Assembly: GCA_027257055.1 (NCBI GenBank)
Contig: JAPVLO010000521.1
Location: forward strand, 868,001-932,000
Reading direction: 5' to 3'
Origin: Cephalopachus bancanus
Lineage: Eukaryota; Chordata; Mammalia; Primates; Tarsiidae
DNA length: 64,000 bases
Made by a program: the position numbers and the translations under genes. The notes under the pieces were generated by a model. That model was not told the DNA's origin and ran no database searches. It worked only from the letters and a program-made list of their open reading frames with translations. Of the stretch, positions 23,460 to 34,400 are shown piece after piece. How positions within the stretch are numbered: position 1 is the stretch's first letter; every line of letters starts with the position of its first letter.

Positions 23460-23791
23460 CGGGCACGGTAGCTTGTACCTGTAATCCCAGCACTTTGGGA
23501 GAATCACTTGAGGCCAAGAGTTCAAGATCAACTTGGGCAACATAATGAGACCCCCATCTATTTAAAAGGAGAAGGAGAAGGAGAAGGAGAAGGAGAAGGA
23601 GAAGGAGAAGGAGAAGGAGAAGGAGAAGGAGAAGGAGAAGGAGAAGGAGAAGGAGAAGGAGAAGGAGAAGGAGAAGGAGAAGGAGAAGGAGAAGGAGAAG
23701 GAGAAGGAGAAGGAGAAGGAGAAGGAGAAGGAGAAGGAGAAGAAGAAGAAGAAGAAGAAGAAGAAGAAGAAAGATATTATAAATAAATAAA
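23460..23791 (+). mobile_element. Alu left-monomer insertion with expanded tail
   Basis: One Alu left arm (CGGGCACGGTAGCTTGTACC) followed by a hexanucleotide-expanded tail. Flanked by a 16-bp target-site duplication AAGATTGCACCACTGC and AAGATTACACCACTGC (23792-23807), one mismatch. Confidence 0.93.
23568..23770. repeat. (GGAGAA)n then (GAA)n
   Basis: About 29 almost perfect GGAGAA units (to 23741) followed by about 10 GAA units. It encodes an artefactual Gly-Glu polymer. Confidence 0.98.
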
Positions 23792-23807
23792 AAGATTACA
23801 CCACTGC

Positions 23808-23845
23808 ATTCCAGCCTGGGTTATAGAGTGAGATTCTGTCTTGAA
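23808..23845 (+). mobile_element. Alu right-arm end (right part of split Alu)
   Basis: ATTCCAGCCTGGGTTATAGA followed by GTGAGATTCTGTCTTGAAAG, completing the Alu begun at 23212. Confidence 0.9.
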
Positions 23846-23990
23846 AGAAAGAAAGAGAGAGAGAGAGAGAGAAGGAAGGAAGGAAGGAAGGAAGGAAGGA
23901 AGGAAGGAAGGAAGGAAGGAAGGAAGAAAAGGAAAGGAAAGGAAAGGAAAAAGAAAGAAAAGAAAAGAAAAAACTCCAGAGTTTAATGCA
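23846..23990. repeat. GAAA, GA and GGAA purine tail
   Basis: The poly(A) tail of the split Alu has become about 145 bp of purine-only repeat. Confidence 0.97.
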
Positions 23991-24144
23991 ATAGACCTAA
24001 AGAGACAGGACTGCAATTCACAATCCTGGAGATTCCTCAGGACTGAACAGACTCTAAGAAAAAGTAATGAAAGAATGATCACGTGAAACGTGTTCCCAAA
24101 GCATGCTCAGGCGACCCGTATGAGTCACACCTGTGAGACACACA

Positions 24145-24290
24145 CTATACCAGTCTCACTGAAACCTTACAAAGTCTAGGGTGATGAGGAGGGGGCCCTG
24201 TGCCCATTTTATAGATAAAAAACAGAGAACTGTATAGATTTCAGCAACTTGTTCAAAGTCTCTAAGTTAAAGAGAGATGTGTATGTATCT
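24145..24290 (-). mobile_element. MIR SINE, antisense
   Basis: Antisense MIR order: GTGCCCATTTTATAGATAAA, then CAACTTGTTCAAAGTCTC. Confidence 0.7.
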
Positions 24291-25017
24291 AAGTTGTATG
24301 TGTACGTGTGTTTGGCTTTTGATTTCACCTGTCCAAGCAACTCTTCTAGAATGAACCAAGAAGAAGATAAGAGAGATTTTGCTACCCTCCAAGGGCCGTG
24401 GAGAATACGGTAGAATGGGAGCTGCCCCTCCTCTTCCTAGGGACATTGCCCCACAATCCCATCGAGTCCTCCCGGTACCAGCGGCTCCATCGGGCTTTCT
24501 ATCTTCAGAACTCTCTAGGCCAGTGTGGGCGCCAGTCTTTACGTTCATGTCCCCTCACCTCCAGGGGGCCCAGGGTGGCCTGTGCAAGAACTGACTCATT
24601 GTGCTGAATTTTGGTGACTGCACAGGGGGAGGCTGTACTGTCTGCAGCTCAGCAAACCTCCAGCCAGCTGGCTGCCCCTTCCACTGGTACCCAGTCTTTC
24701 CAGACAGCATCGAAGAAAGGAAAGCATCCCTCTCCCCTGGTGAGAGAGCGGCCTTTCACTAAACATGTGACCTGGGTGCTAGGAAGACTTGTGGAGGCTG
24801 AGGGGGGTGCTGGGCAGGGACCGGGGGCGGGGGCAGGCCCCGTCTTGCTGCCTCTCAATTATCCTGGCACGGAGTGTCTGGTCCAAATTGGCGGCACATT
24901 GGTGGCTCTCCTCGCTGTGTGGCAGGGCTTGGTACTCAGCTTTCTTCCTTGGCCTTCTTGTGAGTCAGGTCTTAGCCTCCATTCAGAATCACAGCCCACC
25001 TTACAGATGAATGAATG
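24291..25017. other. Unique, GC-richer DNA
   Basis: A 135-codon frame (24611-25018) and others overlap; none has a recognisable domain. G-rich run at 24800-24840. Confidence 0.4.
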
Positions 25018-25110
25018 AATGAGCTTTGGCATCAGTCAAACCCGGGTTCAACTCCTGGCTCCTCTACTCCCTGTGTCCGTTGCTTCACTTTTCTAACCAC
25101 ACGGTGAATT
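25018..25110 (+). mobile_element. MIR SINE, first part
   Basis: GAGCTTTGGCATCAGTCAAA then CCCGGGTTCAACTCCTGGCT, the MIR tRNA-related head. The middle looks displaced by about 210 bp of other sequence. Confidence 0.75.
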
Positions 25111-25319
25111 CCTTCTGTTCTAGCTTCTAGGAAACCCTGAGCCAGATTTACGACCACCTCTAACAGCCCCCCGTGTGGTGTGCATTTCAGGGGGACGCCT
25201 GCTCCTTCCATGCCTTGCCTTCATTCTCCCTCTTTCCATTAAGTTTTTATAGTTTTCCCTGAGAAGCATAAGCACTTTTGCTAAGTCTGTCAAATTGCTC
25301 AAGAACAGCATGGAGCAAA

Positions 25320-25405
25320 ACAAATAACGTCTCTGAGACCACGTTTCCTCACCTAGAAAGCAATCCTTCCTACTTTACAGCACTGCAGGGAGGATAAATC
25401 TAGTT
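25320..25405 (+). mobile_element. MIR SINE, second part
   Basis: AACGTCTCTGAGACCACGTT then TTTCCTCACCTAGAAAGCAA, the block that would normally follow the segment at 25018-25110. Confidence 0.55.
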
Positions 25406-26587
25406 GGCCTGGGTCACACACCCAGCGGACAGCCTGGAGCGGGCAGCAGGGGGGCTCCCCGGGGCTGGGTCCCACCCACCTCCCCCGTGGCCTTCCTGGC
25501 TGCACCTAAGGGTCCCATTTCACAGAGAAGCTCCCCTCATGGATCGCATTGACCAGAACAGCCCATGAGGGTGGGAGCTTGCTGGACAACACTGGGCTGA
25601 TGGTTCACGTGAGTCAGGCCCAGGGCAAGAAAGGGCAGGTGCGGAGGGAGCCCCCGCATGGGTGCAGAATTTCCGTGACTCGAGCAGCCCGTTTAATCAG
25701 GCAGAAGCAGTCCCAAATCGTACTTCCTTTTGCTGCTTGGCAGGGTCCCCCACCCTGTTTTCAGCACTTGTTAACCTTTGTGGCATCAGCCTATTGGCGC
25801 AAGGCCCAAAATTCCTTCCACAGCAGGTCACGAGGCAGGTCACAGGGTGGAATGCTCTAGAAGGCGTCATGCCCTGGTATCCTCAGAGCTGGCCCTCAAG
25901 CTCTTTCTGGAAGGTGCTCTGGCGATGACGACGTGGAGGAAGGTGGGAGGAGAGGGGTTCTGCTTGGTTTTGTTCTAAGCAGATCCCGCGGTGCTGATAA
26001 GGAGGATGGGCAGAAGGGAGGGGAGGAGGCTGAGCTGGCGCCTGCCTGCAGTGCAGTGCAGTTTGGGAGTGGGAAGGTTGCCCTGGGTTCCTTTTCTCTT
26101 CAAACTGCTCCACGTCATGGAGTGGAAAAAAAATTCCTCCCCGTCCACAGCTCTGACCTAACGAGCGTTGTCCTGCAACACAGTGGCTCGCATGTCACCC
26201 ATGGCAGTCCGTGAGGTCCTTCCGCCACACATGACCCTGTCAGTCAGGCCAGCTTCAGGAAAAGCCTGAATAAACTGGTGAATTGAGACTCATGGTGAAA
26301 GGAAAATTTTATGGGTTTTTGTTTCTAGCTCATTAGGCATGCTTTAGTGAGGAGGGCTAGGGTACATTTTTCTTCTCTCTAGAATGGAGCTAAAATCTTT
26401 TGCTTCACATTATGATCCTCTGACTCTTGCCATCTAAAAGTACAAACTAAAGGAGAGATTAGTGACCCAGGCAACAAGGCCAGGGCCCAGCAATGCCCCC
26501 TCAAGATGCTATGCCGCTGGAAGGGGTTTTCCCATATGTCACGGGGCTCGACTGAACTTCATGGGAGAAAAACATGCTATACATTAC
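25406..26587. other. Unique DNA, nothing recognised
   Basis: GC-rich at 25420-25510. Overlapping short frames at 25549-26214 lack domains. Confidence 0.4.
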
Positions 26588-26598
26588 AGAGCTATCAC

Positions 26599-26758
26599 CT
26601 GGCAGGACAATGTGGCTCCTGCCTGTAGTCCCAGCACTTTGGGAGGCCAAGACGGGAGGATTGCTTGAGGCCAGGAGTTCAAGAACAGCCTGGGCAACAT
26701 TTTTGTCTCTACCAAAAAAAAAAAAAAAAAATTAAACTAAAAATAATAAAATAAATAA
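26599..26758 (+). mobile_element. Free left Alu monomer (FLAM-like)
   Basis: A single left arm with an A-rich tail (AAACTAAAAATAATAAAATA). Target-site duplication AGAGCTATCAC (26588-26598) and AGAGCTATTAC (26759-26769). Confidence 0.93.
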
Positions 26759-26769
26759 AGAGCTATTAC

Positions 26770-27654
26770 TTAACCGTGTCAGTAAATTGGGGGTTTTACA
26801 AATGTAGAGTCACTTCTGGGCAACCCTAAGCTGCCTTGACATGGAAAGTAAGCCCACACAAGTGTTAGCCCTCGGACTGGAGGGACACTCTTGATATAAC
26901 CAACCAAGGAGAATTCTTAGGCAGCTGTGCACTATAACGGCACCAAGAATCCCAGTGACATTGTTCTGGAACAGCTCGTGAAAATTATGGCCAGTCCTTC
27001 AAAGCCCACCTGGGTGGCAGTTTGCTATTGCCACTAGCTATGGGCAGCCCAATAGCTGAGGTTTGTAAAATACCACCCACCTAGGCCTTCCCTTTAGTAT
27101 ATAATGTTTCTAGCACTTGGCATTTCCAAAATTACAAGGCAGCTTTAACCTCTCATGGGCCCCACTTTCAAGTGAGAGAAGCTTAAATACCAGAAAGAGC
27201 TAGCCACGTGCTAGATTTCTATCATAGCCTCCAAGACCTGCTTCTGTGCTTGGAGTATGGGAAGTCCTGAGTCTTCAGAGGAATCAGAGAGCACAAAAAT
27301 GAGCAAAAGGCGAGCCTGTGGGTATGGAAAGGCAGCCAGCAAGAGAGATGTCGAGTCAACACGCAAGGGAGACATGACAGGCCCCTCCCCTGGAGGTGCA
27401 TCGGCTGTGCTCCTGATCCAAGACAGAGACCATTGTGGGAAGGCCTAGCAGTCTCAAGCAGGTAGCCCAGAAGCCAGGAAGTTCTTTAAGAAAGGGAGAG
27501 GCAAACACTTTCTCAAGAGTTGAAGCCATCACCCCCCAGAGTCTACACACTGTGCATGCCACCTTTTCAAGCCTCCCTGGAGTCTTGAAACTCAGTGATG
27601 TAAACCTATGTTGCTCTGCCCAGAAAACAAAGAAAACAGCCCTAAAAAATTTAA
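26770..27654. other. Unique DNA, nothing recognised
   Basis: No repeat identified. Frames of up to 74 codons without domains. Confidence 0.4.
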
Positions 27655-27730
27655 ATTAACAAAAAAAAACACATAGCAATAGCAATGAACCCAAACATCC
27701 ATCAATAGATGAATGTAAAAACAAAACATG

Positions 27731-28021
27731 TCGGGCTCGGTGGCTCAGGCTGTAATCCCACGCCTTGGGAGGCTGAGGTGAGTAGGATTGCCTGAGCCCA
27801 CGGGTTCGAGACCCGCCTGGACAACTTGGCGAGACCTCATCTCTACAATAAATCAAAAAATTAGCCAGGCGTGGTAGCGCGCACCTGTAGTTCCAGCTAC
27901 TTGGAAGGCTGAGGCGGAAGGATCGCCAGAGCCCAGCAGGTCGAGGCTGCGGTGCCCGGGAGCAGCCGCTGCACTCCAGTCTGGGTGACAGAGTGAGACT
28001 CCAACTCAAAAAAAGAAAAAG
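27731..28021 (+). mobile_element. Alu, lineage-specific family, in L1
   Basis: Full-length young copy with a perfect 14-bp target-site duplication AAAAACAAAACATG (27717-27730 and 28022-28035). A good reference copy for the family. Confidence 0.97.
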
Positions 28022-28171
28022 AAAAACAAAACATGGCATATCCATGCAATGGAATATTATTCATCCAAAAAAAGGAAGGAAATATGAACACATGCTACAA
28101 TACAGATAAATACAATACAGATAAATCTTGAAAAAAATCATGGTAAGTGTAACCAAAAAAAAATTAAATTA

Positions 28172-28310
<139 letters not shown>

Positions 28311-28605
28311 GATTAAATCAAAGAAGCCACACAAAAAGGACTATATATTATGTGATTCCATTTGAATGAACTATACAGAACAGGTAAAAGCACAGAGACA
28401 GAAACCAGATTAGTGGTTGCCAGGAGCTGGGTGGGTGGCAGATTGTGGAGGGCGACTGCTTACTGGCATGGGGTTTGTGTCTGGGGTGATGAAAATGTGC
28501 TGGAAGTAGAGAGAGGTGATGGTTGCACAACATTGTGAATGTATAAATGCCACCGAACTGCAAACTTAAAACTTGTATGTTATGTGAATTTCATCTGTAA
28601 AAAAA

Positions 28606-30084
28606 ACCATAGCATCACTCCGATGGGTGTTCCTATGTCTGTGTGGCTGGTGGAGCAGATGAGGGAGTGTGAAGAATAGAGGGAGGTGTGAATAGAGGGA
28701 GGTGTGAATAAAGCAACTAGTAAGATTTAAATTCATCAAGGCCAGGGCCACTGGGAAAAGGCAAGCTCAGTACAAATCTTGCAGACTCTGCCGCTCAGTA
28801 GAGGGCTCTGGGTACGAGTTTCAGCCAGTTTCCCATGAAAACAATTTCAACCAGTCTCCTCTCGCTGAGTAAGGGCTTGAGAAAAATATCTTTTTCAAGG
28901 CCCAGCCCCCTTCTCGGCCTAGAAACCTCTTTCAGTGGCCCAGACACAGAAGTGGTGCCCCTGACATGTCCGTTGTGTAGGACAGCTTTGCCAGAGATTT
29001 CATTTGCATAATATCCTTGGAGAAAGAGAACGACCATGCTCAGGGAAGAGCAGAACAGGGGCTTTGGCCGAAGTGCTGGCTCCTTCGAAACCCGTGCCAT
29101 GGGGCATCACGCTCAGAGAACACAACTCGGTGAAGCTAGCCTCCTCCGAATCCACCTTGCATCTCCTCTTACCAGGTCAGCCCTGGCCCACAGGCTTGGT
29201 GTGTCCTTTGCCTCCTGCAAACTCCAACACAGGTTGGCGCCTGTCTGTCCCACAAACTATGAACACCCCACAAAAAGCTTCAGAGAAGCACAATAAGGAA
29301 TGAAAAATCATTACAAAACTTAACAATAATCCTATCTCAGGGCTCTTTACAGTCTCCATTTGATGCCTCTTAATAAAAAAAAAAGTTAAGGTTTTAGATA
29401 GAAACTGTCACACTCTTGTCTTCTTGGAAGTGAGCTTTCCATTGTAATAAAGAGATTGAGTCACTTTAAGAAAAGAATGTTACATAACAACATTTATAGT
29501 TCTGAAATGTATTTTAAATATTTATAAATTTTGATATATACATAGTCCTAAAATGTCTGAAATGAATAAACTGACTTTTCCATGTGTTCTGTATGACCAA
29601 GTCTGGGAACAAGTGTTTAAATAATGAATATAAATATTTGAAAAATCAATTTTATGACTCCACTAGACTAAATTTCATAAATGATTAGAGTTACTTAACG
29701 ATTCTCATGAGTATAGAGTTTAGTAACTACACAGTGTTATTGCTTCTTAGATTTCTGTCTGAGGGTTTTAATATTATTTGCCATTTGAGTGGCTGTGGGA
29801 TTTTTTTACTTCTATTATAGCAAGGAAATAGGTGGATGGATTGATTGTGATGATGACGATGACAATAACGATATTTTTAATTTTTTATGTTCTCTGAAGT
29901 TTCTGGACCTTACCCTTTTCCAGTTGCTTTTTATTATTGTTATCATTATCATCATCTAACATTTAAAGAATCCGAGTTCTCTTTAAAGAATTAAACAATA
30001 CATGTAAACAAAAAAGCGGGGTAGCTGAGATTGTCATGGTAAGAGCAGCGCAGCTGTGTTAGCTCACATGGCAGACACGGGCGA
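28606..30084. other. Unique DNA, AT-rich after 29.3 kb
   Basis: A 16-bp unit (GAATAGAGGGAGGTGT) is tandemly repeated at 28674-28705. Several short domainless frames at 28.8-29.4 kb. Nothing recognised otherwise. Confidence 0.45.
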
Positions 30085-30206
30085 CTGCTGTTACCGGTTG
30101 AATCGTGTCCCCTAAAAACTCACATCTTGAAGTTCTAGCCTTCCTTACCTCAGAATGTGGCCTTGTTTGGGAAGAGGGTCGTCGCAGGTGTAATCAGTTA
30201 AGATCA
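30085..30206 (+). mobile_element. MLT1 LTR fragment
   Basis: GGTTGAATCGTGTCCCCTAA, CAGAATGTGGCCTTGTTTGG and GTGTAATCAGTTAAGATCAG are consecutive MLT1 5' blocks. It stops exactly where a 42-bp tandem duplication begins. Confidence 0.8.
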
Positions 30207-30290
30207 GTCTACCCCAAAGGCCCTGCAAATCGTTATTTCCTATGCTGAGTCTACCCCAAAGGCCCTGCAAATAGTTATTTCCTGTGCTGC
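30207..30290. repeat. 42-bp tandem duplication
   Basis: Two units (30207-30248, 30249-30290) starting GTCTACCCCAAAGGCCCTGC, with three differences. Confidence 0.95.
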
Positions 30291-30534
30291 TTTGTCAGCA
30301 CCCCCTCGCTGACTGCTGCTAACAACTGCCCACTTGATGCATCCCTGGAGTTTTGCTATAGAGTTATTTTATTTGCTACTTAGTTTCTTCTACCAGGGTG
30401 TTAGGCTGATATCTACCTTTCAGGAGAATGTCAGCTCCAGCTCTTCGGAGGTCTTGTATTAGTCAGTGTTCTCCAGAGAAACTGAACCAACAAGATATAT
30501 GTCTAAGAGACCCTACTAGATACCCTTTTAGCAA
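30291..30534. other. Short unclassified stretch
   Basis: Ends with GTATTAGTCAGTGTTCTCCA and GAGAAACTGAACCAACAAGA, a phrase common in MaLR-type repeats, but too short to assign. Confidence 0.4.
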
Positions 30535-31135
30535 CTGAGATAGACCCTAAAGTTAAGGAAACAAAGTAACCCACCCGTTGAGGGTTCAGGGCCTGGCTGA
30601 TATGGCTCTTTCTAAATTCCTACGACTACAAGAAAAACCACACTCCTGCTAGACCCCCCAACCATGGGAGCGATCAGGCAAATGATCAAACTGTGACCCA
30701 CAACCCAGACCACCACAAGGCTGGCTGGACAGAGGACGACCTCGCAAACACTCTTTCCTGGTTAGTGTCCGTGGAGGCTTGCCTGAAGTGGCTACAGACC
30801 TTAAGCCAGTCTCTGCAGCTTCAGAGGCTGCATCAAACTGTCTTGTGTCCTACCGTTCACCTTTTGACGTAAAGAGCCTAATTCCACCTCACTTTAAGGC
30901 TAAGCCCCACCCTGAAGTGAACATGGGATGCATGTGCATATATGTTTACCCACTATGTATGTGCTCAGTTCCCCTCATAGATATGTATGGCTCTTCCCCC
31001 AAACCTGTGGGCTATGTGTGTCTCTACTGTGTGAAGCAGACTCTTTGGGCATGAAGCCAAACCTGTCCTTCTCTTCTTCAGAGAGAAAACCTTTTCGGCA
31101 AATGCCAGAGACTGGCTTTCTCTGGTTTGCAAACC
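30535..31135 (+). mobile_element. Probable LTR, copy 1 of an inverted pair
   Basis: Highly similar to the reverse complement of 58865-59450. It holds an open frame (about 30788-31054) whose product VATDLKPVSAASEA... is nearly the same in both copies. A 21-bp segment between GGTTAGTG and TGGCTACAG is absent from the other copy. Called an LTR because the partner's 3' side has a GATTGGCTTTCTGTGC-type end; no viral genes were seen. Confidence 0.6.
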
Positions 31136-31608
31136 CATATCACCAGTAAGCGCTCCATTCTACTATTTAGACATCCTGTCATCTGTAAGCAGGATAACCA
31201 CTGATACAGTTCTAGACTGAGTTCAAAGGCCTGAGAAACAGAGGGCCGATGGTACACGTTCCAGACTGAGGACAGGGAAAGGCTGTGAAGTGCCAGCTCA
31301 AGCACACAGAGAGATGAATCCTTCCTTCCTCAGCCATGTTGTTCTATGTAGGTCCTCCATGGAGCAGATGAGGCCCACCCTTTGACTCAGCCTACCATTC
31401 AAATGCTAGTCCCTTCTAGAAACACCCTCACAGACACAGTCAGAATAATGTTTAAACCATATCTGGGCGCCCAGTAGCTCACTCAAGTTGATACATAAAA
31501 TTAACTATCACATGTCTAGTTTTGTTCAGGAAATCCTTGGAACCATACACAGTCTTAGCCCTCGGGAATTTATCACCCACTGAGGGAAAAACATCTGCAA
31601 CGTCCTAG
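31136..31608. other. Unique DNA, nothing recognised
   Basis: No repeat or coding evidence. Confidence 0.4.
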
Positions 31609-31720
31609 TCACATGTTATGCACCCTGCACTGCGCTAAGAAGTTGACATTTGTCACCTCATTTGTAAACTCCGGCTCACGCAACTGACCTCACTCCACGT
31701 CTGTGACACGGCACAGGTGC
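31609..31720 (-). mobile_element. MIR-like fragment, antisense
   Basis: Weak: GTTATGCACCCTGCACTGCG then CACCTCATTTGTAAAC resembles antisense MIR order. Confidence 0.4.
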
Positions 31721-32006
31721 CTAGCAAGGCCACCCAAGCCGGCACCCTGGTCACTCAGAAGATGAGGACAGATCCAGAGAGAGATCCAGGGGTCTCATCC
31801 GGCCTTGCTGTTCTCAGGTACTTCCGAAGAAACAGCAGGAATCTGATCCAAAGCAATTGAGACAGACCCTGAAGTTAAGGGTCTGCATAGTGGTCATAAA
31901 GGGGAAGGTGTTGGAAATGGCTCCGGGAGATGTGGCCGAGGCACCATGCAGGAGGGAGGGAGTCGTGGGGGGATGGGGGGTGGGCAGTGACAGTGTGTGT
32001 CTCACA
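31721..32006. other. Unique DNA, nothing recognised
   Basis: No repeat or coding evidence. Confidence 0.4.
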
Positions 32007-32276
32007 CACTGGGAGACAAAGACTGCTCTAGGAATATTTGTGTGTAGATCCACCTTACATGCAAAGCACGGGGCACTCAGCCACACAATGGTGTTCTGTT
32101 GAAGCCTGGCACACAGACCCCACAAATTGCTCAGAAACCAGCAAGGTGAGTACTGTTTACCTTTGGAAAAGATCAACTCCTGACGGAAATGGGAAGGAGC
32201 CACACTGGTTTGGAGAAACTTTTCCTCTAAAGCTCCAAAAAGTCATATTTCCTAGAGCAGTCTTTGTCTCCCAGTG
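32007..32276. repeat. 270-bp block bounded by perfect 26-bp inverted repeats
   Basis: The arms CACTGGGAGACAAAGACTGC...(32007-32032) and its exact complement (32251-32276) enclose 218 bp, including duplication C copy 1. This could be a non-autonomous DNA transposon or a snap-back rearrangement. Confidence 0.8.
32045..32183 (+). repeat. Local duplication C, copy 1
   Basis: 139 bp that recurs at 33318-33457 with about 11 differences. Contains a near-consensus splice donor, AGCAAG then GTGAGTAC. Confidence 0.88.
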
Positions 32277-32464
32277 GGTGATGTGCAAAGGACACAGGCA
32301 TCCAAATCCATCCAGGCATTCGTTAAAAATACAGATTCTTGGACCTTCCTCTGACTATGGAATCACAACTTAGGGTGATGGAGCCTAAAATAACTCTGTG
32401 AACAATTCATCTATGTATATCTCATAGAAGCTAAATGGAAAACTCCTGCCCCAGATGATGGCCA

Positions 32465-32560
32465 AACATTTATTCATTCAACAAACATTAACCATACACC
32501 CCCATAGGCAAGGCCCAGTGCTAAGAAAAGAATAAAGCAAACCACATTCATTACCATGAA
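32465..32560 (-). mobile_element. L2 3'-end fragment, antisense
   Basis: ATTTATTCATTCAACAAACA then AGGCAAGGCCCAGTGCTAAG, the antisense L2 terminus. Confidence 0.65.
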
Positions 32561-33317
32561 TAATATGAAAGAGAATCATGAATATATCTATTTCTGGAAT
32601 ATCCTATATTTCCAAGGTCACTCAAGTATGTGAGAAAAACTATTCTACTAATTATGACTTAATTGAGAGAAGAAAGAACCAGGGCCCTCACAGGCTCCTA
32701 TTTGAACACAGAAGAGGTCTGGATACATGGCTCTGGAGGGCTATTTTGAGCTTCATTAAAAGATGCCCCCACTGCAAAAAGTGCTCTCTTTTTTTTCTAC
32801 TCTAAAAGTGTTAAAAACAAAGAAATAACAAGGAAATGCAATTGGGAAAAGAAGACTTAAAAAGTCATTTGTGGAAATTAACAAAAACAAAAGAAATTGT
32901 GTGACCGAGTCTGCCCTTGTATGCTAAATCCCTACCCATTTTTCTTCTGACTTCTTCCTCAAAAGTAATATTGTGAAGTAAGGACAGGGTCAGCCTCACT
33001 GACATGGTTCTGCTGTCGTCCCTGGATAACACACTTCAGCAAACAAGAAGCATTCAGGCAGGCACAAATGAATCCCAAGAGGCAGTGTTCACAGTTGGGA
33101 GCAGGTCTGACTAATCTAGTAAAAAGAAATATCTAACCCAAAACATATGCATTGAGATATAACTCTACAATGCCAATACTAATTAATCCTCCCGCTCACA
33201 TAAAATGGCAAAGGAATTAACAATACTGCCAACTCTCAAAAAGTCTTTTAATTGCCCTGCAATTCTTTCCAAACAGCAGGCATCTGCCCGTACGTGGTTG
33301 CATACCACATACCAACA
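32561..33317. other. Unique DNA, AT-rich
   Basis: No repeat recognised. Short frames only. Confidence 0.4.
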
Positions 33318-33457
33318 TAGATCCACCCTACACGCAAAGCACAGGGCACTCAGCCACACAATGGTGTTCTGTTAAAGCCTGGCATATAGACCCCCACAAA
33401 CTGCTCAGAAACCAGCAAGGTAAGTACTCTTTACCTTCGGAAAAGATCAACTCCTGA
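33318..33457 (+). repeat. Local duplication C, copy 2
   Basis: Direct-orientation partner of 32045-32183. The donor-like site is also present here (AGCAAG then GTAAGTAC). The 26-bp inverted arms of the first locus are not present. Confidence 0.88.
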
Positions 33458-34034
33458 ACATCGAAAGTGCCCCCAAGAGCCCTTCCGATTCCCCTCTGGC
33501 ATTCACCTCCCTGGGAAGTTACTTTTGTTTGTTTTTCATACTAGGAAAAGAATTGATTTAGAGTAAAATTGAGGGCTATGGGCTCCTTGTCGTCCATTCG
33601 GGAAAAGTCATAAAGTATGTTCTTCATTTGGAATGACTTTCCCTTTGACTCAAAGGGGAAAAATGAAAAGCCAGGGAAAAGAGGGTCTCCCATTGAATGC
33701 AAAGTGTGGGATAGCATCGTGGCATTCTGGGTGGGTGAAGCTGGTGAGATGTCCAGACTGCTGCCACTGAGTATGCAGGAGCGGACCCAGGAAGCCCCCA
33801 TTCTGTCTTCCACCTGGCTCAGGCAAAGGCCTCCGGGACCTCACTGCAATGTGAGTTTCCAGTCTAGCTTGAGCTTGACATTGGATTGTCTGTCTTCCCC
33901 AATGGGAGCTTGGCAGGAAGACCAGGAGCCAAGTCTTTCCAGAACACCCCAGTTGAAAATGTTCCCACTCATGACCATATATGCTCTGCGAACTGCCAGT
34001 GTTTTGCAGGGAGCAGGTCTATGCAAATGAACCA
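33458..34034. other. Unique DNA with a 137-codon frame
   Basis: The frame at 33617-34030 has no signal peptide or domain that I recognise, and other frames overlap it. Not called a gene. Confidence 0.35.
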
Positions 34035-34400
34035 CCAAAGTCCGAGGAAGCCGAGAGGCCGAAGGAGGAGGCTAACATACTCAGTTTCTTAGAAAGAAAC
34101 TTTTAATAGTGACTTAGGAACAGAAGCCAAGTCCGTGCCTCAGCCAAGACAAGATGGTGGACCCCAGACATAGGGTTTATACCTAGGGAAGGGGTGATTC
34201 AGAAGGGATATGGAGAACAGTTGAAGTATAATAACATCAAGGTTGTTTGACCTAAGGGCAGGAGTTATGGTGTGTGCTCTTACACAGGAACAATAAGTAA
34301 ACTGGAAATCTTAGAGGTCCTGCTGAAACTAGGGTTAATGAGAAGCCAACATGGCAGGTGAGCAACCAAAATGGAGTTGCTCTGGCCTCCACAACCAGAT
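34035..34400 (-). mobile_element. Probable ERV-type solo LTR, antisense
   Basis: Read on the minus strand: GACCTAAGGGCAGGAGTTAT (plus sense) lies in U3, the poly(A) signal ATTAAA maps to plus 34102-34107, and a GGCCTCTCGGCTTCCTCGGA-type U5 end is near 34045. No internal retroviral sequence adjoins. Confidence 0.6.

Noticed and set aside
23508..23786. Gly-Glu polymer frame
   Set aside because: Pure product of the GGAGAA microsatellite.
24780..24850. G-rich stretch as CpG-island promoter
   Set aside because: G-rich but with few CpG pairs and no supporting motifs.
32245..32420. Possible hAT relic (TTAAAAATACAGATTCTTGG)
   Set aside because: Resembles a common hAT MITE only over a short phrase; not enough to annotate separately.
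33617..34030. 137-codon open frame
   Set aside because: No domain or start context and several overlapping frames; not called without conservation data.
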